A DNA stretch of 52,294 bases from Defluviitaleaceae bacterium. GTDB taxonomy: Bacteria; Bacillota; Clostridia; Lachnospirales; WQUN01. Shown one piece after another: positions 23,206 through 33,658 of the stretch. The stretch lies in NCBI GenBank assembly GCA_009787785.1, contig WQSR01000012.1:4201-56494 (forward strand), given 5' to 3'. Position numbers and translations under genes: made by a program. The notes beneath the pieces were generated by a model that was not told the DNA's origin, searched no databases, and worked only from the letters and a program-made list of their open reading frames with translations. The first letter of the stretch is position 1. Each line of letters starts with the position of its first letter.

Positions 23206-24836
23206 TGGCAATGTATGATGTAATCGTTATCGGTGCTGGGGCTGCGGGCCTCAGCACCGCTATTTATGCCGGGCGCGCCAAGCTGAAGACCTTGGTGCTG
23301 GAGAAGTCCGGCGTCGGCGGGCAGATTAAGATTACCGCAGAGGTGGTGAACTATCCGGGGGTGTTATCCACCAGCGGCGCGGAGCTGGCGGAAACAATGA
23401 AAAAGCAAGCCCTGCGCTTTGGCGTGACCTTCACCACCGGAGCGGTATCCTTCGCCACCGGGGCGGTGCGCCGGGTGGATTTTGCCGGGGACGTAAAAAC
23501 CGTAGAAATGGAAAACGGGGAAATCTATACCGCCGTGTCTGTGGTTATCGCCACGGGTGCCAAGCCCCGGAAGCTGGGCTTTGAAGGGGAGGCGGCCTTC
23601 GCCGGGCGGGGGATTGCCTACTGCGCCACCTGCGACGGGGCATTTTTCGCGGGGAAGGATATTTTTGTCATTGGTGCGGGGTTCGCCGCCGCCGAGGAGG
23701 CCCTCTTTCTGACCCGCTTCGCCCGAAAGGTAATTATTATCGCCCGGGAGCCGGCCTTCACCTGCTCCCAAACCATAGCGGACAAGGTGCTGGCCCATGA
23801 GAAAATCGAGGTAAAATTCAACACCGAAATTGTTTATGTCCGGGGAGAAAGGGTGGTAAAAAGCGCGGGCTTCGTGAACAATCAGACCCAGGAAAGCTGG
23901 GAGCACAGCGTAGACGAGGGTACCTTCGGGGTGTTTATTTTCGTGGGCTATGAGCCGGAAAGCGAAGCCTTCAAGGGGCAGGTGGCCATGGACAAATGGG
24001 GCTATATCCCCACGGACGAGGATATGCAGACGGATATTCCGGGGGTATATGCCGCCGGGGACATCCGCCCCAAGCGGCTGAGGCAGCTGGTGACGGCCAC
24101 GGCAGACGGGGCCATCGCCGCCACAGCGGCAGAAAAATACATCGCCGACACCAAGGCACGGGCGGGCATTGTCGTGGCTTATGAGCCGGAGCCGTCCTCC
24201 GCCGGGGAGCCTCTGCTGGATGCCCAGGTGGTGGCACAGATAAAGCATGTCATGGCGCGGTGCGCGGAAACGGTGCATATATGCGCGGTGCTACAGCCCG
24301 ACTGCGGCCTGTCCGCCGAAATGAGAAAATTCCTGGCCGAATTTGCCGCCGCCACGGAGCGGATGCCGGTGCGGCTATACGAAAAAGGGGAGAACCCCGC
24401 CCTGGAGGCGCAACTGGCCACGTCTTTGTATCCCGTCATCGCTCTGCTGGACAAGGACGAGGCGTTCACCGGGGTCAGCTTCCACGGGGTGCCGGGGGGA
24501 CATGAGCTGGAATCCTTTATTTTGGCCATTTATAACGCGGCCGGGCCGGGGCAAGCCATGGAAGACGCCCTGGCACAGCGGATTAAAAATCTGCCCGCCC
24601 ATACCCTAAAAATCGGCGTGTCTTTGTCCTGTACGATGTGCCCCGAGTTGGTGCAGGCTTGCCAGCGCATCGCGTTGCGCAATGGGGGCATTGCCGCCGC
24701 CATGGTGGATTTGCAATATTTCCCGGCATTGCGGGAACAATATGATATTATGAGCGTGCCGGCGGTGATTATCGACGACAGGGACGTCCTGTTCGGCAAG
24801 AAGGGGCTGGAAGAATTGGTGAATATCCTTGGGTGA
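23205..24836 (+). CDS. AhpF-like flavoprotein disulfide reductase with C-terminal thioredoxin-fold domain
   Basis: Predicted to pass electrons from NAD(P)H via FAD and disulfides to AhpC. Residues 1-310 form a thioredoxin-reductase module: VIVIGAGAAGLSTAIYAGRA binds FAD, YCATCDGAFF is the redox CxxC, VIGAGFAAAEEALFL binds NAD(P)H and GVYAAGDIR closes the FAD site. Residues about 325-543 are a double thioredoxin-fold domain with LSCTMCPELVQAC, similar to the N-terminal domain of classical AhpF but placed at the C-terminus. This order is that of the AhpF homologue family found beside ahpC when true ahpF is missing (TIGR03143, from memory). It is coupled at both ends: TAATG with ahpC, and 8 bases overlap with perR. 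Confidence 0.9.
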   Translation: MAMYDVIVIGAGAAGLSTAIYAGRAKLKTLVLEKSGVGGQIKITAEVVNYPGVLSTSGAELAETMKKQALRFGVTFTTGAVSFATGAVRRVDFAGDVKTVEMENGEIYTAVSVVIATGAKPRKLGFEGEAAFAGRGIAYCATCDGAFFAGKDIFVIGAGFAAAEEALFLTRFARKVIIIAREPAFTCSQTIADKVLAHEKIEVKFNTEIVYVRGERVVKSAGFVNNQTQESWEHSVDEGTFGVFIFVGYEPESEAFKGQVAMDKWGYIPTDEDMQTDIPGVYAAGDIRPKRLRQLVTATADGAIAATAAEKYIADTKARAGIVVAYEPEPSSAGEPLLDAQVVAQIKHVMARCAETVHICAVLQPDCGLSAEMRKFLAEFAAATERMPVRLYEKGENPALEAQLATSLYPVIALLDKDEAFTGVSFHGVPGGHELESFILAIYNAAGPGQAMEDALAQRIKNLPAHTLKIGVSLSCTMCPELVQACQRIALRNGGIAAAMVDLQYFPALREQYDIMSVPAVIIDDRDVLFGKKGLEELVNILG

Positions 24837-25230
24837 GCGCAACACCGTACAAAAGCAAATCATTTTGGATACCTTGAAGCGATTTGACGCCCACCCCTCC
24901 GTAGATGAGCTACACGCCGAAATAAAAAAAAGCCACCCGGCCATCAGCAAGGCCACGGTGTACCGTAATCTGAAACAGCTTGCCGAAAAGGGGGTTGTTA
25001 TGCAAATCGCCGTGGCCAACGATGTGGCCCGTTACGATGGGGGCACGGATTTCCACCATCATTTTATTTGCGATGTCTGCGGCGGGGTCTATGACATAGA
25101 CGCGGAGCGCGGGGAGGCCCCGGCGGATTCCTACGCCCGCATCCAGAAAAAATACGGCTTCGCCGTGGAGCGGAGCATGACTTCGTTCTTTGGCATGTGC
25201 GCGGCGTGCAGGGTGCCCCTTACCCCGTAA
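24829..25230 (+). CDS. perR: Fur-family peroxide-responsive repressor, PerR-like
   Basis: A 133-residue metalloregulator with an N-terminal winged helix (ISKATVYRNLKQLAEKG is the recognition helix). The C-terminal dimer domain has HHHFICDVCGG and a second cysteine pair CAAC that together bind structural zinc. Place in the ahpC operon and the box upstream argue for PerR rather than Fur or Zur. Start is a TTG at 24829, read through the end of the reductase gene. PerR senses H2O2 by oxidation of Fe-bound His residues; whether the sensing His is conserved needs alignment. Its 3' end overlaps the oppositely oriented flippase gene by 11 bases. Confidence 0.88.
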   Translation: MGERNTVQKQIILDTLKRFDAHPSVDELHAEIKKSHPAISKATVYRNLKQLAEKGVVMQIAVANDVARYDGGTDFHHHFICDVCGGVYDIDAERGEAPADSYARIQKKYGFAVERSMTSFFGMCAACRVPLTP

Positions 25231-26836
25231 GCCAAGCGAGCATTTTTTTAGGCAAGGGCAACAGCGCGATATCCCCTTCCCGGAAGCCGCGTATGAGCAT
25301 CATTGCCGCTACATAGGTAGAAACGCCCAGCACCAAGGTGAGTATCGTCGCCGCCGCCTGGGGCATGACCACGGACAGCCCCCGGTGCAAGCCGATACAG
25401 GCCACGCCCATGATGGCTGCCGCCGCCACGGGCTTGCCCAAGGCTTGGAAAAAGCGGGGGACAATCCCCGTGGTACGGTAGAGGAAAAAGGCGTTGAGGG
25501 TACCGGCCACGATGAAGCACACGCTGGTACTGATTACGGCACCCAGCACGTTTATGCCGGGTACGCCCATCAGGAACCAGTTGACGGGGATTTTCACCAG
25601 CAAGCCGAAGAAGGCCGCCACCAGCGGCATACCCACCTTGCCGATGCCTTGCAAAGAGCCGGTAAGGATTTGGTTAATGGCGATGAAGACCACGCTGGCC
25701 GCGCCCCATTGCAACAAAATGCCCCCCTGGGGGAAGGAGGGGAATAATAGGGCCAAAATTGGGTCGGCCATCACCGCCAGCCCCACGGCGGCGGGCACGG
25801 CGATGACCATGGCCAACCGCAGGGCGGTATTTATATTGTCCCGGATGCTTTTCCTGTCCTTCAAGGAATGGGAGGCCGAAATCTCGGGGATGACCGCCAC
25901 GCTGAAGGCGGCGGCCAAGGCCACGGGCAACCCCGTCAGCACCAAAAATTTCATACCAAACTGCCCCACCAGGATATCAATTTGCTCCGTGGAAAAGGCC
26001 CCGGTGGCGGCCAGCCGGGCGTTGGCCATGCCGATATCCAGCGGCGTGCTGAGCTGTATCAGCCCCAGCCCCAGCAAAATGGGCCAGGTGGTTGCGAAAA
26101 GGACTTTCAAATGGGTGCGTTCACTTTCAAAGGGCTTACTCAAATCCTTCACCATGCGCTTGTTGAAATCCCGTTGCACCAACGTATACAGGCCAATGAG
26201 CACCAGCAAGCCCACCAGCGCGCCGATGCCCGTACCCGCCGCCGCCCCGGCCACGGAGCGGTGCAGACGTTCCGCGTCGAAGAAAAGGAAGGCCAGCCAA
26301 AGGGAAAAGCCCACGTTGAATAGCTGTTCCGCCGTTTGGGACATGGCCACGGGCAAGGAGCTCTTCATACCCAGGAAATAGCCCCGGAAGGCTCCGATGG
26401 CACCCAGTATGAGCATGGTGGGTGCCAAGGCACGCAGGGCGTAAAAGGACTGGGGCGAATGGAGTACACGGGTAATGAACCCCGCGCCGAACCACATCCC
26501 CAGTCCCGCGGCCACACCGATAAGGGTGGCGAAGGTCATGGCGGTACGGAAGATGCCGTGGGCGTTGCGGTACTGCCCCAAAGCGACACGCTCCGCCACC
26601 AACTTTGACACGGAGGTGGGCAAGGCCCCCGCCGCGATAATCAGCACCACGGTATACACCGCGTAGCTGGTGGTATACCAGGCGTTGCCCTCGTCGCCAA
26701 TGAGCCCCGTGAGGGGCAGGCGGTACACAAAGCCAAGCAACCGCCCGATGAACATGGACATGGCGATGATGGCGGCCTGTCTCACAAAGGGCGTGCCTTG
26801 GGGCTTACCGGGGAGCGGGGCGGGGCGGGCGGGCAT
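25220..26836 (-). CDS. MurJ/SpoVB-type polysaccharide or lipid II flippase
   Basis: A 538-residue membrane protein of the MVF/MATE (MOP) superfamily with about 14 hydrophobic segments. The first is FVRQAAIIAMSMFIGRLLGF followed by VYRLPLTGLIGDEGNAWY, the classic YtgP/SpoVB N-terminus. Proteins of this branch flip lipid-linked cell-wall precursors (YtgP acts as a MurJ in B. subtilis) or act in spore cortex formation (SpoVB). The sequence alone does not separate these. The gene starts 3 bases after the nagB stop, making it the last gene of carD-PHP-nagB-flippase. The link to NagB suggests amino-sugar and wall metabolism. Confidence 0.88.
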   Translation of the reverse strand: MPARPAPLPGKPQGTPFVRQAAIIAMSMFIGRLLGFVYRLPLTGLIGDEGNAWYTTSYAVYTVVLIIAAGALPTSVSKLVAERVALGQYRNAHGIFRTAMTFATLIGVAAGLGMWFGAGFITRVLHSPQSFYALRALAPTMLILGAIGAFRGYFLGMKSSLPVAMSQTAEQLFNVGFSLWLAFLFFDAERLHRSVAGAAAGTGIGALVGLLVLIGLYTLVQRDFNKRMVKDLSKPFESERTHLKVLFATTWPILLGLGLIQLSTPLDIGMANARLAATGAFSTEQIDILVGQFGMKFLVLTGLPVALAAAFSVAVIPEISASHSLKDRKSIRDNINTALRLAMVIAVPAAVGLAVMADPILALLFPSFPQGGILLQWGAASVVFIAINQILTGSLQGIGKVGMPLVAAFFGLLVKIPVNWFLMGVPGINVLGAVISTSVCFIVAGTLNAFFLYRTTGIVPRFFQALGKPVAAAAIMGVACIGLHRGLSVVMPQAAATILTLVLGVSTYVAAMMLIRGFREGDIALLPLPKKMLAWLTG

Positions 26837-26839
26837 GGG

Positions 26840-28379
<1,540 letters not shown>

Positions 28380-28383
28380 GGCC

Positions 28384-28860
28384 TTACCCGAAGGTGGTGT
28401 CCAGTATTTTTTCAGCCTCGGGCTTGTCCACCTCTTGGGAAAGTATCAGCTCCGACAAAATAATCTGCTTGGCGGTGGTCATCATTTTCTTCTCTGCCGT
28501 GGAAAGCCCCCGCTCCCGCTCCCGTAGCATGAGGTTGCGGTACACCAGAGCCACTTCGGCCAAATTCCCCGACTTGATGCGCTCCATATTATCCTTGTAC
28601 CGCTGGTTCCAGTTGTCCGACATGACGATGGGCTCGTCCAATACGCCCTGTATCACGCCCAGCATCTCGCCCTTGGGATAAATCTCACGCACGCCCAGGC
28701 TCCCGGCTTTGGCCGCCGAAATCATAATCTTCAAATTGCCCACGGGTATATACAGCACATAATAGGTCAGCCACTGCCCGTCAACCTCTTTTTCCTCAAT
28801 GTCGTCGATGACCCCTGCGCCATATGGCGGGTAAACAATTTTGTCTCCTTTGGCGTACAT
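28384..28860 (-). CDS. CarD-family transcription factor
   Basis: A 158-residue protein with the N-terminal RNA-polymerase-interacting Tudor-like domain (KGDKIVYPPYGAGVIDDIEE, residues about 4-23), followed by the helical DNA-binding part (ALVYRNLMLRERERGLSTAE). CarD/CdnL proteins bind the RNA polymerase beta subunit and stabilise open complexes at many promoters. I use the ATG at 28860, which gives the normal family N-terminus; a TTG at 28881 is the alternative. It is first in the carD-PHP-nagB-flippase operon and has its own extended -10 promoter, back to back with the M48 peptidase gene. Confidence 0.88.
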   Translation of the reverse strand: MYAKGDKIVYPPYGAGVIDDIEEKEVDGQWLTYYVLYIPVGNLKIMISAAKAGSLGVREIYPKGEMLGVIQGVLDEPIVMSDNWNQRYKDNMERIKSGNLAEVALVYRNLMLRERERGLSTAEKKMMTTAKQIILSELILSQEVDKPEAEKILDTTFG

Positions 28861-28898
28861 GTATGCCCCCAATCTCCACAACCATCCTGTATTTCCTG

Positions 28899-28907
28899 AT
28901 TATAACA
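28899..28907 (-). promoter_or_regulatory. Extended -10 promoter of carD operon
   Basis: Minus strand TGTTATAAT is an exact TATAAT with a TG extension, 38 bases before the ATG at 28860. No convincing -35 is visible, as is usual for extended -10 promoters. Confidence 0.55.
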
Positions 28908-28930
28908 TTCGTACCTAAGATTGGGAAGTG

Positions 28931-28939
28931 TGCTATAAT
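28931..28939 (+). promoter_or_regulatory. Extended -10 promoter of the M48 peptidase gene
   Basis: TGCTATAAT is an exact TATAAT with a TG extension, on the opposite strand and 24 bases from the carD promoter. It leaves a leader of about 70 bases before the ATG at 29013, partly G/C rich. Confidence 0.5.
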
Positions 28940-29012
28940 GCACCCTCCCGCCCCACCCGGCGGGCTCCCCCACCGCATGTGCAAAACAACTTATTTATAA
29001 GGAGGCATTCCC

Positions 29013-30230
29013 ATGCGCATTGCAATCATCGCTGTTTTTCTTGCCACTACGGCGTTCGGTTTTTTTCTGAAGTATTTGACATATTCCCGCCGCAACGCGT
29101 CTTTGCCCGCCAATGTGCGGGATGTTTTCGATGAGGAGAGCTACAGGAAGAATCAGGCGTATAGTATGGCGCGGATAGGGTTCTCTGTGGTGGACGGGAT
29201 TATCGGCATGGTGTTTTCGTTGCTGGTATTGGTGTTCAACGTGCATTTCCGGCTCTTTGAATTTATTACGGGCTATACGGGCAATGTGTATCTTAGCGCG
29301 TTTTTCATTTTGGGCGCGCCCATGCTGGCCGGGGCGGTTATCGACCAGCTGGTGGGCATCTATGAGACCTTTGTTATCGAGGAAAGGTATGGCTTTAACA
29401 AGACTACGCCTTTGACCTATATTGTGGATTTCTTTAAGAATCTGCTCATTGGCGGGGTGATTGGCGGCGGATTGCTGGCCTTATTTTTGCTGTTGCACAA
29501 CGCCATGGGGAACTGGGTATTTCTGGCGTTTTTCTTTGTGCTGTTGGCGTTCCAATTGTTCATGATGTTTATTTCGCCCTTCATGCTACGGATATTTTAT
29601 AAGCTGACCCCCCTGGAGGAGGGGCCGCTGCGGGATAAGGTGAACGCCCTGGCCCAGCGCACGGGCTTCACCTTCAAGGGGATATACAAGGTGGACGCGT
29701 CGAAGCGTTCCACCAAGCTCAACGCCTTTGCCTCGGGCTTCGGCAAGACCAAGACCATCGGCCTGTTCGATACCCTCATCGAAAAGATGACCGAGGACGA
29801 AGTTATCTCCGTGCTGGCCCACGAAATCGGCCACGCGAAACGCCAGCACATCCTCAAGCGCGCCCCCCTGAGCTTGCTGGCCATGGGGCTGGTATTGCTG
29901 GCGGCGTTTTTCGTGGTGACGATGCCCGAGATATCCATGGCCTTCGGCTTCGCCGGGGCGAATACGGCCTTTGGCTTATATGTATTGTTTATACTGGTTT
30001 CGCCCCTGATGCTGGTGCTGAGTATCCCCGCTAACATCGTGTCCCGCCGGTTCGAATACGAGGCCGACGGCTTCAGCAAGGAGCTGGCCGGGGAAGGGGT
30101 GGCGGTTTCCGCCCTGAAGACCCTCTACCGGGAGAGCTTCGGGAACCTTACCCCCCATCCCTTCGTGGTTATGATGGAGCATTCCCACCCCCCCTTGACA
30201 GACCGGGTAGCGGCGATAAAGCCGACGTAA
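29013..30230 (+). CDS. M48-family (Ste24-like) membrane metallopeptidase
   Basis: A 405-residue integral membrane zinc peptidase. Several N-terminal helices resemble the Peptidase_M48_N region, including a short KNLLIGGVIGGGLLALF stretch. The catalytic zinc motif HEIGH lies at residues 270-274 (LAHEIGHAKRQH). The third ligand is expected in RRFEYEADGFSKEL. Ste24-like enzymes cleave prenylated peptides in eukaryotes; bacterial members probably act in membrane protein quality control. AAGGAGG sits 8 nt before the ATG. The last 62 bases overlap the end of the methylase gene on the other strand. Confidence 0.9.
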   Translation: MRIAIIAVFLATTAFGFFLKYLTYSRRNASLPANVRDVFDEESYRKNQAYSMARIGFSVVDGIIGMVFSLLVLVFNVHFRLFEFITGYTGNVYLSAFFILGAPMLAGAVIDQLVGIYETFVIEERYGFNKTTPLTYIVDFFKNLLIGGVIGGGLLALFLLLHNAMGNWVFLAFFFVLLAFQLFMMFISPFMLRIFYKLTPLEEGPLRDKVNALAQRTGFTFKGIYKVDASKRSTKLNAFASGFGKTKTIGLFDTLIEKMTEDEVISVLAHEIGHAKRQHILKRAPLSLLAMGLVLLAAFFVVTMPEISMAFGFAGANTAFGLYVLFILVSPLMLVLSIPANIVSRRFEYEADGFSKELAGEGVAVSALKTLYRESFGNLTPHPFVVMMEHSHPPLTDRVAAIKPT

Positions 30231-31227
30231 GACACGCTTTAATTACGTCCCGCTGGATGGCTTGGTCCACCCGGTGGGAGAAGTCCGGTGTTTCGGGGAG
30301 GGAGAGGCCGTGGGCGGTGAGCAGGCCCTCCATTTCCTCCCGTGGGATGAGGAAGAGATTCCACGCCAGCACCATGGTGCCCCCCGGTTTGAGCACCCCA
30401 AGCCAGCCGGGTAGAGCTTCTTTCAGTAGCCCCAGCGCGTTCCGGGTAAAGCCGCCGCCATGGGGTTGCTTTTTGTCCTTGCTGGCGTGCTGTACGCCAT
30501 AGGGCAAATCCGCCACAATGGCATCGAAAAAATGCTTCTTGTAGAAAAGGGGTGCCTGGCGGGTATCGCCCTGGATGATTTCAAAGTGGCGGGTATCGCC
30601 GGTGCGGGCGGCGTCCTTGTGGCGGGCCAGGGTAAGCTTGTGGCGGGTGGCGGAATGGACTTTATCCTTGTGGGCGGTATGCTTGTAGCGGGCCAGCTCC
30701 AGGAATTTTTTCAGATACTGGTGGGCTTCGGCGGGGTATCTGGGGTCGATTTCCACCCCATGGGCGTGGTGGCCGTGGATGAGGGCTTCGAACAAGGTGG
30801 TGCCCTTTCCGGCCAGGGGGTCCAGGATGCGGAGGGGGGGCTGGGCCGCCTCCGTGGCGAGGTGTAGCATAAGGCGGGTGAAAAGCTCGTTGGTTTTTCC
30901 GGTGTATTTGAGCAAGGCGGACAGGCTCTCGTCCATGAAGTAGCCGGGGCTTTTCTCCAGGGGGATAAGGTACGGCGGGGCGGGGGCCTCCGCTTTCTGG
31001 TATTCGAACATGGCACAGGTGAAGGACGCCCGGGAGAGGACGCGGATTTCCTCCGTTGTGAGGGGCCCGGCCCGGTCAAAGGCCATGTAGTCCACGCCGC
31101 CGATGACCTCCGGGCGCGGCGCGGCACAGGGGAACAGGGCCGCCAGCTCGGCCAGGGCCATCCGCGCCGCCGCGTTCTTGTAGATGCGCTGGTGCATGGG
31201 GTGGTGCAAAAGGGCGTAGGTTTTCAT
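30169..31227 (-). CDS. Putative RNA/DNA methylase (UPF0020/TRM11-like)
   Basis: A 352-residue SAM-dependent methylase. The SAM loop is LDPLAGKGTTLFEALIHG, and VADLPYGVQH is the catalytic (D/N)-P-P-Y-like motif, here D-L-P-Y. This combination is typical of TRM11/RlmKL-type RNA methylases, but the THUMP domain is not evident. Residues about 190-225 are a His/Lys/Arg-rich insertion with repeated A-R-(H/Y)-K units, arising from short repeats in the DNA (about 30585-30700). The 3' end overlaps the M48 gene by 62 bases. The target is unknown. Confidence 0.78.
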   Translation of the reverse strand: MKTYALLHHPMHQRIYKNAAARMALAELAALFPCAAPRPEVIGGVDYMAFDRAGPLTTEEIRVLSRASFTCAMFEYQKAEAPAPPYLIPLEKSPGYFMDESLSALLKYTGKTNELFTRLMLHLATEAAQPPLRILDPLAGKGTTLFEALIHGHHAHGVEIDPRYPAEAHQYLKKFLELARYKHTAHKDKVHSATRHKLTLARHKDAARTGDTRHFEIIQGDTRQAPLFYKKHFFDAIVADLPYGVQHASKDKKQPHGGGFTRNALGLLKEALPGWLGVLKPGGTMVLAWNLFLIPREEMEGLLTAHGLSLPETPDFSHRVDQAIQRDVIKACLTSALSPLPGLSRGGGNAPS

Positions 31228-31319
31228 TTGCCGCCGATTTTACTGCGAACCCTTATTTTGCGCAAGTTTGGGAATAATATGGTATAGTAATCGCCGTAGT
31301 AATTGCCGGGAGTGATACC

Positions 31320-31535
31320 ATGCCAAAGAAAGACGCAAAGCCCACCCGCTTCTTTGAGGATGGCTTTGACCTGGAAAAGGCCAAAAAGGGCTTGAACAAC
31401 GTAGCCAAGGAAAAAGCGCGGAACAAGCGACTGCACATCATATTAAAAATACTAAAATTTCTTATTATGCTCGCCAGCTTCGGGCTGTTTTTGTTGCTGT
31501 TTTTTCTGGCTATGGAAATAATTACGCAGTTTTGA
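31320..31535 (+). CDS. Small single-pass membrane protein
   Basis: A 71-residue product with a basic, charged first half ([20 protein letters not shown]) and one hydrophobic helix ([20 protein letters not shown]) near the end. It is not a family I recognise. A GGAG lies about 7 nt before the ATG. It ends 12 bases before the lepA ATG, with the lepA ribosome site in its last codons, so the pair is cotranscribed. The positive-inside rule places the N-terminus in the cytoplasm. Confidence 0.65.
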   Translation: MPKKDAKPTRFFEDGFDLEKAKKGLNNVAKEKARNKRLHIILKILKFLIMLASFGLFLLLFFLAMEIITQF

Positions 31536-31546
31536 AGGAGAACGCT

Positions 31547-33346
31547 ATGATTCATATACGCAATTTCTGCATCATCGCCCATATCGACCACGGCAAGTCC
31601 ACCTTGGCCGACCGTTTGATTGAACTGGCCGGGGTGCTGACCCAGCGGGAAATGACCGAGCAGGTGCTGGACAATATGGACCTCGAAAGGGAGCGGGGCA
31701 TTACGATTAAGGCGCAGAGTGTGCGCCTGGTGTACCGCGCCCCCGAGGGCGGGGAATATATCCTGAATTTAATTGACACCCCCGGCCATGTGGATTTCAC
31801 CTATGAGGTGAGCCGTTCCCTGGCGGCCTGCGAGGGGGCCTTGCTCATTGTGGACGCGGCCCAGGGCATCGAGGCCCAGACTTTGGCCAATGTGTATCTG
31901 GCCATGGACAATAACCTGGAAATTGTGCCGGTTATCAATAAAATTGACTTGGTGGCCGCCGACCCGGAGCGCACCAAGGCCGACATAGAGGAAGTCATCG
32001 GGCTGGACACGGAAAACGCGCCCCTTATTTCCGCCAAGACGAAGCTGAACATCGAGCAGGTTTTCAAAAGCATTGTGGCGCAGATTCCCCCGCCCCAGGG
32101 AGACCCCGCCGCGCCCTTGAAGGCGTTGATTTTCGACTCGAAGTACGATGCCTATAAGGGCGTCATCGTGTTTATCCGGGTATTCAACGGGCGTATTTCA
32201 AAGGGGACGAAGGCGTTGTTCATGGCCACGGGGAAGCAATTCGAAATCGTGGAAACGGGGTACTTCGGGCCGGGGAAATTTCTGCCCGGCGAGGGTCTCG
32301 CCGCCGGCGAGGTGGGCTATATCACCGCCAGCATCAAAAATGTGCGCGACACCCAAATCGGCGACACCGTAACCGAGGCCGCACGCCCCACAGACGCGCC
32401 CTTCCCCGGCTACAAGACCGCCAACCCCATGGTGTATTGCGGTGTGTTCCCCGCCGACGGCGCGAAATACACCGACCTGCGCGACGCCCTGGAAAAGCTC
32501 CAGCTCAACGACGCGGCACTGCACTTCGAGCCGGAAACCAGCGTGGCCTTGGGCTTCGGCTTCCGTTGCGGCTTTTTGGGCCTTTTGCACCTGGAAATTA
32601 TCCAGGAGCGGCTGGAGCGCGAATATAACCTCGACTTAGTAACCACCGCGCCCAGCGTCATCTACCGGGTGCATATGACCGACGGCGAAATCATCAGCCT
32701 CTCAAACCCCAACGACATGCCCGACCCCTCCCGCATCAGCTTCATGGAGGAGCCCGTCGTCCGGGCGGAAATCATGCTTCCCCCGGAATACATCGGCCCT
32801 GTAATGGAGCTGTGTCAGGAGCGGCGGGGCAACTACGAGGGCATGGAATACCCCAGCGCGAACCGCGCCATCCTGCGCTACGAAATGCCCCTCAATGAAA
32901 TCATTTACGACTTCTTCGATACGCTGAAATCCCGCTCCCGGGGCTACGCGTCCTTCGACTACGAATTAACGGGCTACAAGCAATCCGACCTGGTAAAGCT
33001 GGATATTTTGGTCCACCACGAGCCTGTGGACGCCCTGTCCTTCATCGTCTACGCCAAAACCGCCGCCGAGCGGGGCCGCAAAATGGCCGAGAAGCTCAAA
33101 AAGGAAATCCCCCGCCACCAGTTCGAAATCCCCATCCAGGCCAGCATCGGCAGCCGAGTCATCGCCCGGGAGACCATCCGCGCCATGCGCAAGGACGTCC
33201 TCGCCAAGTGCTATGGCGGCGACATCACCCGGAAGAAAAAATTGCTGGAAAAACAGAAAGAGGGCAAAAAAAGAATGCGCCAAATCGGCTCCGTCGAGGT
33301 GCCCCAACAGGCGTTCATGAATGTGCTGAAGCTGGATGAGGAGTAA
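31547..33346 (+). CDS. lepA: Elongation factor 4 (LepA) GTPase
   Basis: A 599-residue ribosome-associated GTPase, the usual length. G1 is [14 protein letters not shown]2 lies in the switch region [13 protein letters not shown]3 is DTPGHVDF and G4 is NKIDL. The LepA-specific C-terminal domain includes [20 protein letters not shown] and [20 protein letters not shown]. It acts on stalled or initiating ribosomes. Start is the ATG at 31547 after GAAGGAG; an in-frame TTG at 31532 would place the ribosome site within the gene. A strong terminator follows at 33409-33437. Confidence 0.97.
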   Translation: MIHIRNFCIIAHIDHGKSTLADRLIELAGVLTQREMTEQVLDNMDLERERGITIKAQSVRLVYRAPEGGEYILNLIDTPGHVDFTYEVSRSLAACEGALLIVDAAQGIEAQTLANVYLAMDNNLEIVPVINKIDLVAADPERTKADIEEVIGLDTENAPLISAKTKLNIEQVFKSIVAQIPPPQGDPAAPLKALIFDSKYDAYKGVIVFIRVFNGRISKGTKALFMATGKQFEIVETGYFGPGKFLPGEGLAAGEVGYITASIKNVRDTQIGDTVTEAARPTDAPFPGYKTANPMVYCGVFPADGAKYTDLRDALEKLQLNDAALHFEPETSVALGFGFRCGFLGLLHLEIIQERLEREYNLDLVTTAPSVIYRVHMTDGEIISLSNPNDMPDPSRISFMEEPVVRAEIMLPPEYIGPVMELCQERRGNYEGMEYPSANRAILRYEMPLNEIIYDFFDTLKSRSRGYASFDYELTGYKQSDLVKLDILVHHEPVDALSFIVYAKTAAERGRKMAEKLKKEIPRHQFEIPIQASIGSRVIARETIRAMRKDVLAKCYGGDITRKKKLLEKQKEGKKRMRQIGSVEVPQQAFMNVLKLDEE

Positions 33347-33392
33347 TATTAAGAAGCATGACGAGAAATTTAACCTGATTATTATTTAGGCT

Positions 33393-33602
33393 TTACCCCA
33401 ATCTGGTTAAAAACCGTGCGGCGACGGCACGGTTTTTGTCAATATCATCCCAAAAGGCTATGGTCATGCCGCCTTCCTTTTTTGAGGCAATGGCCTCCCA
33501 GGTGCTGTCCGCTTCCGCGTAGTCGTCATATCCGGCGATGCAAAGAATGCTAAGGCGAAACATGCATTCAGGGTCATTGTACAACCGGGAATATTTGTGC
33601 AT
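33393..33602 (-). CDS. Small hypothetical frame, doubtful
   Basis: A 69-residue frame (starts MHKYSRLYNDPECMFRLSIL) with plausible composition but no ribosome site; an in-frame stop lies just before its ATG. Its last codons fall inside the terminator hairpin at 33409-33437, unusual for a working gene. It may be a remnant. If it is not a gene, 33347-33601 holds only the terminator. Confidence 0.3.
   Translation of the reverse strand: MHKYSRLYNDPECMFRLSILCIAGYDDYAEADSTWEAIASKKEGGMTIAFWDDIDKNRAVAARFLTRLG
33409..33437. terminator. Intrinsic terminator after lepA (works in both directions)
   Basis: A-run, CCGTGC, 7-base loop, GCACGG, T-run. The stem is a perfect 6 GC-rich pairs extended by A-T pairs, with five T on the right and five A on the left. 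It can end lepA transcripts and anything reading from the right. Confidence 0.75.
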
Positions 33603-33630
33603 TTACACAACAAGCGACCTGTGTTATATT
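33602..33630 (+). promoter_or_regulatory. Promoter of the c-di-GMP phosphorelay operon
   Basis: TTTACA, 17 bases, TATATT, ending 28 bases before the ATG at 33659. Boxes match four to five of six consensus bases. It lies just after the lepA terminator, so the signalling genes form a separate unit. Confidence 0.5.
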
Positions 33631-33658
33631 CACGCGGTTATTTTTACATTATTACATT

